Shown in pieces: positions 59,166-64,000 of a stretch of 64,000 nucleotides of DNA (the first letter of the stretch is position 1; each line of letters begins with the position of its first letter). Under the pieces are notes generated by a model that saw only the letters and a program-made list of their open reading frames with translations, ran no database searches and was not told where the DNA came from. Source of the stretch: Streptomyces barkulensis (lineage in GTDB: Bacteria > Actinomycetota > Actinomycetes > Streptomycetales > Streptomycetaceae); the NCBI RefSeq assembly GCF_002843305.1, contig NZ_PGSG01000105.1:1-64000 (forward strand), written 5' to 3'. A program made the position numbers and the translations under genes.

Positions 59166-61135
59166 GCGAGCGCCCCCGGCGCCCCCGCCGTACGCAGCCC
59201 GCCCCGCGTTCCGCCGCGTCCCGTTCCGCCGCGCCCCGCTCCGCCCGTGAGCCACGGCCCGCCGCCCGCGCGCCCAGGCCCAGGCCCAGGCCGAGGCCCC
59301 GGTCCGGGCCGGACACCGTACGGCTGGGCAGTCCCCGCCCCCGGCTGAGGCTTCTCGGTGTCCTGCTGGCCCTGGTGATGCTGGCCTTCACCGTGCGGCT
59401 GTTCCAGGTGCAGGCCGTGGACGCGAGCACCTACGCCGCCAAGGCCGACGTCAACCGCTACATCACCGTCCCGCTCGCCGCCGAGCGCGGCACCGTCACC
59501 GACCGCGACGGCGTCGCCCTGGCCACCACGGTCGACGCGTACGACATCACCGCCGACCCCTACCTGTTCACCCCCGAGCAGACGAAGGTCCCCGACGCGC
59601 CGGCCCAGGCGGCCGAACTGCTCGCCCCCGTCCTCGGCGTGGACGAGGCGACGCTCACCGAGCGGCTCTCCCGGAAGGAGACCCGCTACGTCCTCCTGGC
59701 CCGGCAGCAGTCCCCGCAGGTCTGGCGGCAGATCACCGATCTCAAGCGTGTGCTGGCCGGACGGCAGCGCGCCGGCGGGGGCCACCACGTGCTGGCCGGG
59801 GTGTACTCCGAGGAGCACGCCAAACGGGTCTACCCGGGAGGAGAGCTCGCGGCCGCCGTGCTCGGCTTCGTCAACTCCGAGGGCAGGGGCCGCGGCGGTC
59901 TGGAGGCGAAGTTCGACAAGGTGCTGGCCGGGAAGGACGGCAAGATCACCTACGCCCAGTCCGGCGGCCGCCAGGTGCCCACAGCCGGCGAGCACGAGCA
60001 GCCCGCGCGCCCCGGCTCGGACGTGGAGCTCACCCTCGACCGCGACATCCAGTGGGCCGCGCAGAGCGCCATCGAGGAGCAGGTCGAGAAGTCCGACGCC
60101 GACAGCGGCTACGTGATCGTCCAGGACGTCCGCAGCGGCGAGATCCTCGCCATGGCCGACGCGCCCGGCTACGACCCGGGCGACCTGTCCACGGCCAGCG
60201 CCTCCGCACTGCGCAACGGCGCCGTGGAGGACGCCTACGAGCCCGGCTCCACCAGCAAGGTGATGTCCATGGCCGCGGTCCTGGAGGAGGGCGCGGCCAC
60301 CCCGGGCACCCATGTCGTGGTGCCCAACCGGCTGCCGCGCGCGGACCGCAGCTTCGCCGACGACGTCGACCACCCCACCTGGTACCTCACCCTCAACGGG
60401 GTGCTCGCCAAGTCCAGCAACATCGGCACCATCCTGGCCGTCGAGCAGCTCGGCGACACCCAGGCGGAGGCCAACCGGGTGCTCCACTCCTACCTGCGCA
60501 AGTTCGGGCTCGGGCAGAAGACCGGTCTGGACTTCCCCGGCGAGACCCCCGGCATCCTCGCCGACCCAGGGGACTGGAACGCCTCGCAGCAGTACACCAT
60601 CCCCTTCGGACAGGGCCTGTCGATCAACGCCGTCCAGGCGGCCTCGGTCTACTCCACCGTCGCCAACGGGGGCGTGCGCGTCGAACCGTCCCTGGTGCGC
60701 GGCACCACCGGGCCCGACGGGGAGTGGAGGCCCGCGCCGAAGCCGCAGCGGACCCGTGTCGTCAGCGAGAGGACCGCCACGACGCTCGCCACCATGCTGG
60801 AGTCGGTGGTGGCGGACATGGAGGGCACCGGCACCACCGCGCGCATCCCCGGCTACCGGGTGGCGGGCAAGACCGGCACGGCCAACCGGGTGGACCCCGA
60901 AACGGGCCGCTACAACGGCTACACCTCCTCCTTCGCCGGGTTCGCCCCCGCCGACGCGCCCCGCGTCACCGTCTACTGCGCCGTGCAGAACCCCAAGAAG
61001 GGCAGCTACTTCGGCAGCCAGGTGTGCGGCCCGGTGTACCAGCAGGTCATGAAGTACGCGCTCAAGGCCCTGCGGATCCCCCCGACCGGCGCCGAGCCCC
61101 CGCGACTGCCCGTCACCTTCGACCCCCGGGACTGA
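59162..61135 (+). CDS. ftsI: Peptidoglycan transpeptidase FtsI (PBP3-like)
   Basis: Division-specific D,D-transpeptidase, 657 aa. A Pro/Arg-rich cytoplasmic segment (PRPRPRPRPR) of ~58 residues, one membrane helix (LLGVLLALVMLAFTVRLF, about 60-77), a PBP dimerisation domain and the transpeptidase domain with active Ser in GSTSK (near 362), SSN (near 415) and KTGTAN (near 573). GTG at 59162 overlaps the ftsL stop (GTGA). All catalytic motifs intact. Confidence 0.95.
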   Translation: MSERPRRPRRTQPAPRSAASRSAAPRSAREPRPAARAPRPRPRPRPRSGPDTVRLGSPRPRLRLLGVLLALVMLAFTVRLFQVQAVDASTYAAKADVNRYITVPLAAERGTVTDRDGVALATTVDAYDITADPYLFTPEQTKVPDAPAQAAELLAPVLGVDEATLTERLSRKETRYVLLARQQSPQVWRQITDLKRVLAGRQRAGGGHHVLAGVYSEEHAKRVYPGGELAAAVLGFVNSEGRGRGGLEAKFDKVLAGKDGKITYAQSGGRQVPTAGEHEQPARPGSDVELTLDRDIQWAAQSAIEEQVEKSDADSGYVIVQDVRSGEILAMADAPGYDPGDLSTASASALRNGAVEDAYEPGSTSKVMSMAAVLEEGAATPGTHVVVPNRLPRADRSFADDVDHPTWYLTLNGVLAKSSNIGTILAVEQLGDTQAEANRVLHSYLRKFGLGQKTGLDFPGETPGILADPGDWNASQQYTIPFGQGLSINAVQAASVYSTVANGGVRVEPSLVRGTTGPDGEWRPAPKPQRTRVVSERTATTLATMLESVVADMEGTGTTARIPGYRVAGKTGTANRVDPETGRYNGYTSSFAGFAPADAPRVTVYCAVQNPKKGSYFGSQVCGPVYQQVMKYALKALRIPPTGAEPPRLPVTFDPRD

Positions 61136-61160
61136 CCCGGGAACCGACCGGAAAGCGACC

Positions 61161-62897
61161 GTGAGAACCATCGACGACCTCCCCCGCAACAGCCCCGCCG
61201 CCGCCGACGGCGCGCCCGGCACACCCGGCCCCTCGCTTCGCGGCGGCCCCGGCACGGCGGGTACGCTCACCGCCGTGCCACACGCTGATCAGACCCCATC
61301 CCTGCCCGCCCCGCCCCGCCCGGAGCGGGTCCGTCCCGTGCCGCTGGCGGAGCTGGCCCGGCGGCTGGGGGTCGCGGCCCCCGAGGGCGACGCGGCCGTC
61401 ACCGGCATCACCCACGACTCGCGCGCCGTACTCCCCGGCGACATCTACATCGCACGTCCCGGCGCCCGCTTCCACGGCGCGGACTTCGCCGTCCAGGCGG
61501 CCCGCCTGGGCGCCGTCGCGGTGCTCACCGACCCCACGGGCACCGAGCGGGCCGCCGCCACCGGTCTGCCGGTGCTGACGGTGGACGAGCCGCGCGAGGT
61601 GACGGGCGACCTGGCCGCCGCCATCTACGGCGAGCCGGGCCGGGACCTGCTGCAGATCGGCATCACCGGCACCTCCGGCAAGACCACCACCGCCTACCTC
61701 ATCGAGGGCGGGCTGCGCGCGGCGGCGAAGGAGGGAGAGCCGACCGGGCTGATCGGCACGGTCGAGTCCCGCATCGGCGACGAGCGGATCAAGTCCGAGC
61801 GCACCACCCCCGAGGCCACCGAGCTCCAGGCGCTGTTCGCCGTGATGCGCGAGCGCGGGGTGCGCTCCGTGGCCATGGAGGTCTCCAGCCACGCGCTGGT
61901 GCTGGGCCGGGTGGACGGCTGCGTCTTCGACATCGCCGTCTTCAACAACCTCAGCCCCGAGCACCTGGACTTCCACCCGGACATGGAGGACTACTTCCGG
62001 GCGAAGGCGCAGCTGTTCACCAAGGCCCGCTCCCGCGCCGGAGTGGTCAACATCGACGACGAGTACGGGCAGCGGCTGGCCGCCGGCGTCAGCGAGGTCC
62101 CCGTCACCACCTTCTCCGCCGAGGGCCACCCGGACGCCGACTGGCGCGCGAGCGACGTGGAGATCGGCCCGCTGGGCTCCACCTTCACCGTCATCGGACC
62201 GGACGGTGAGACGGCCCGCGCCAGTGCCCCCCTGCCCGGCCCGTTCAACGTCGCCAACGCGCTCGCGGCCATCACCGCCCTGGTCGCCGCCGGAATCGAC
62301 CTGAAGACCGCGGCCGAGGGCGTCGCGGCGGTGCCCGGCGTGCCGGGCCGCCTGGAGCGCGTGGACGCCGGCCAGCCGTACCTGGCGGTCGTGGACTACG
62401 CGCACAAGCCCGACGCCGTCGACTCCGTGCTGCGCGCCCTGCGCAAGGTCACCGAGGGCCGGGTGCACGCGGTGCTCGGCTGCGGCGGCGACCGCGACCC
62501 GCACAAGCGCCCCGCCATGGGCGCGGCGCTGGCCCGGCTGGCCGACACCGCCGTCCTGACCTCCGACAACCCGCGCTCGGAGGATCCGCTGGCCATTCTC
62601 GCCGCCATGCTCGCGGGCGCGGCCGAGGTCCCGATCCACGAGCGCGGCACCGTGCTGGTGGAGGAGGACCGGGCCGCGGCCATCGCGGCGGCCGTCGCCC
62701 GGGCCGAGCCCGGGGACACGGTGCTGGTGGCCGGCAAGGGCCACGAGGTGGGCCAGGACATCGCCGGGGTGGTCCGTCCCTTCGACGACCGCGAGGTGCT
62801 GCGCGAGGCCGTCGAGCAGGCCACGGCCGCCCGGCGGAACACGGCGGGCGCCGCGGACGCGGCGGGCGACGGGGACAGCGGGGAGAGCGCGCCGTGA
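61161..62897 (+). CDS. murE: UDP-MurNAc-tripeptide ligase MurE
   Basis: Adds the third residue (meso- or LL-diaminopimelate in this group) to UDP-MurNAc-dipeptide, 578 aa. GITGTSGKTTTAYL (ATP loop, near 173), TTPEATELQ, MEVSSHAL and SDNPRSEDP (the DNPR motif for diaminopimelate) are all present. The GTG at 61161 has GGAAAG 6 nt upstream; an alternative GTG at 61275 lies 7 nt after TACGCT, a leaderless promoter pattern, and would give a protein starting VPHADQ. Both may be used. Stop overlaps murF (GTGA). Confidence 0.93.
   Translation: MRTIDDLPRNSPAAADGAPGTPGPSLRGGPGTAGTLTAVPHADQTPSLPAPPRPERVRPVPLAELARRLGVAAPEGDAAVTGITHDSRAVLPGDIYIARPGARFHGADFAVQAARLGAVAVLTDPTGTERAAATGLPVLTVDEPREVTGDLAAAIYGEPGRDLLQIGITGTSGKTTTAYLIEGGLRAAAKEGEPTGLIGTVESRIGDERIKSERTTPEATELQALFAVMRERGVRSVAMEVSSHALVLGRVDGCVFDIAVFNNLSPEHLDFHPDMEDYFRAKAQLFTKARSRAGVVNIDDEYGQRLAAGVSEVPVTTFSAEGHPDADWRASDVEIGPLGSTFTVIGPDGETARASAPLPGPFNVANALAAITALVAAGIDLKTAAEGVAAVPGVPGRLERVDAGQPYLAVVDYAHKPDAVDSVLRALRKVTEGRVHAVLGCGGDRDPHKRPAMGAALARLADTAVLTSDNPRSEDPLAILAAMLAGAAEVPIHERGTVLVEEDRAAAIAAAVARAEPGDTVLVAGKGHEVGQDIAGVVRPFDDREVLREAVEQATAARRNTAGAADAAGDGDSGESAP
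61262..61267 (+). promoter_or_regulatory. Internal -10 box with leaderless spacing in murE
   Basis: TACGCT, 7 nt before an in-frame GTG at 61275. Confidence 0.4.
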
Positions 62898-64000
62898 TCC
62901 CGCTGACCCCCACGGAGATCGCCGGCATCGTCTCCGGCCGGGTCCACGACATACCGGACCCGGAGCCGACCGTCACCGGTCCCGTGGTCAAGGACTCCCG
63001 GGAGGTGCGCCCCGGCGCGCTCTTCGTCGCCTTCGACGGGGCCCGGGTGGACGGCCACGACTTCGCCGCCCGCGCCGTCGCCGACGGTGCGGCGGCCGTG
63101 CTGGCCGCCCGGCCCGTCGGTGTGCCCGCGGTCGTCGTCGACGACGTGGAGACCGCCCTGGGAGCCCTGGCCCGCCACGTGGTGCGGCGGCTGGGTACCG
63201 CCGTCGTCGCCCTCACCGGCTCCGCCGGCAAGACCAGCACCAAGGACCTGATCGCCCAGCTCCTGCGGCGGCTGGGCCCGACCGTCTTCCCCCCCGGCTC
63301 GCTCAACAACGAGATCGGCCTGCCGCTGACCGCGCTGAGCGCCGAGGAGGGCACCCGCCACCTCGTGCTGGAGATGGGCGCCCGAGGCATCGGCCACATC
63401 CGCTACCTGACCGGACTGACCCCGCCGCGCATCGGCGTGGTCCTCAACGTCGGGTCCGCGCACATCGGCGAGTTCGGCGGCCGGGAGCAGATCGCCCGGG
63501 CCAAGGGCGAGCTGGTGGAGTCCCTCCCCCCGGCGGACGAGGGCGGCGTGGCCGTCCTCAACGCCGACGACCCCCTGGTGCGCGCCATGCGCGCCCGCAC
63601 CGAGGCACGCGTCCTCCTCTTCGGCGAGGCCGAGGAGGCCGACATCCGTGCCGAGAATGTCCGTCTCACCCCGAAGGGGCAGCCCGCCTTCACCCTCCAC
63701 ACCCCCACCGGGTGCAGCGATGTGACCATGCGCCTGTACGGTGAGCACCACGTGTCGAACGCGCTCGCCGCGGCCGCCGTAGCCCACGAGTTGGGCATGC
63801 CCGCCGACGGGATCGCCACCGCGCTCTCCGAGGCCGGCACGCTCTCCCGCTGGCGGATGGAGGTCACCGAGCGCTCGGACGGCGTGACCGTCGTCAACGA
63901 CGCCTACAACGCGAACCCCGAATCCGTGCGGGCCGCGCTCCGTGCGCTCGCCGCCATGGGCAAGGGGCGTCGCACGTGGGCGGTGCTCGGCGAGATGGCC
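62894..64000 (+). CDS. murF: UDP-MurNAc-pentapeptide synthetase MurF (3' truncated by window edge)
   Basis: Adds D-Ala-D-Ala to the UDP-MurNAc-tripeptide, first 369 residues visible; the frame remains open at the window end. ALTGSAGKTSTKD (ATP loop, near 112), NNEIGLPLT, EMGARGIGHI and NDAYNANPES (near 336) match the family. GTG at 62894 overlaps the murE stop. The cluster continues outside the window, presumably with mraY and murD. Confidence 0.95.
   Translation, partial: MIPLTPTEIAGIVSGRVHDIPDPEPTVTGPVVKDSREVRPGALFVAFDGARVDGHDFAARAVADGAAAVLAARPVGVPAVVVDDVETALGALARHVVRRLGTAVVALTGSAGKTSTKDLIAQLLRRLGPTVFPPGSLNNEIGLPLTALSAEEGTRHLVLEMGARGIGHIRYLTGLTPPRIGVVLNVGSAHIGEFGGREQIARAKGELVESLPPADEGGVAVLNADDPLVRAMRARTEARVLLFGEAEEADIRAENVRLTPKGQPAFTLHTPTGCSDVTMRLYGEHHVSNALAAAAVAHELGMPADGIATALSEAGTLSRWRMEVTERSDGVTVVNDAYNANPESVRAALRALAAMGKGRRTWAVLGEMA

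Overview
The window is a high-GC (roughly 73% by eye) actinobacterial chromosome segment. GTG starts, TANNNT -10 boxes directly before start codons, and gene content (QcrCAB/CtaCDEF-type respiratory chain, MacRS two-component system, Rv2175c-family regulator, DUF3040, DUF5304 and SAV_6107-type proteins) all point to a Streptomyces-like organism. It is core chromosome: no insertion sequence, prophage, integrase, CRISPR array, tRNA or rRNA was seen.

Layout. 1-7850: respiratory chain, with the 3' part of ctaD, then ctaF, an L,D-transpeptidase, a lone receiver-like protein, ctaE and qcrCAB. 8055-11537: trpD, a stand-alone Lrp/AsnC ligand-binding protein, a zinc-ribbon protein and a coiled-coil NYN-domain protein. 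11777-15681: two paralogous NlpC/P60 hydrolases, the first behind a structured leader that resembles a c-di-AMP riboswitch, then a putative metallopeptidase lipoprotein. 15721-28287: envelope and lipid genes (GT87 mannosyltransferase, PimB'-like transferase, FadD-type ligase, SRPBCC and ArsA-like proteins, glucokinase, hydrolase, PlsC). 28313-31519: macS-macR and a divergent phosphofructokinase. 31576-35215: the trpE/G fusion gene with a Trp-codon leader peptide and attenuator, divergent from class II DAHP synthase, so entry into and a branch of aromatic biosynthesis share one promoter region. 35418-38005: molybdopterin oxidoreductase, endonuclease IV and a secreted SLT protein. 38371-45434: PASTA kinase, thiOSG under a TPP riboswitch, a ferredoxin-reductase-like flavoprotein, the Rv2175c-like regulator and thiE. 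45544-51698: metF, a Tyr/Gly/Gln-rich membrane protein, a carotenoid-desaturase-like flavoprotein, a HEPN-type protein, a methyltransferase and DUF3040. 51920-57349: transglutaminase-DUF58-MoxR operon and beta-carbonic anhydrase. 57536-64000: start of the division/cell-wall cluster, rsmH-ftsL-ftsI-murE-murF, cut by the window end.

The gene order broadly matches, from memory, the Mycobacterium tuberculosis segment running from ctaF/qcrCAB through pimB', fadD15, aroG and pknL to rsmH-murF, so the segment is probably an old conserved actinobacterial block. I found no clearly new multi-gene system. The most interesting items are a probable CTG start for ftsL, a recurrent leaderless promoter architecture, a phosphofructokinase with altered active-site residues, structured leaders before two secreted cell-wall genes, and short tandem duplications at several gene ends.
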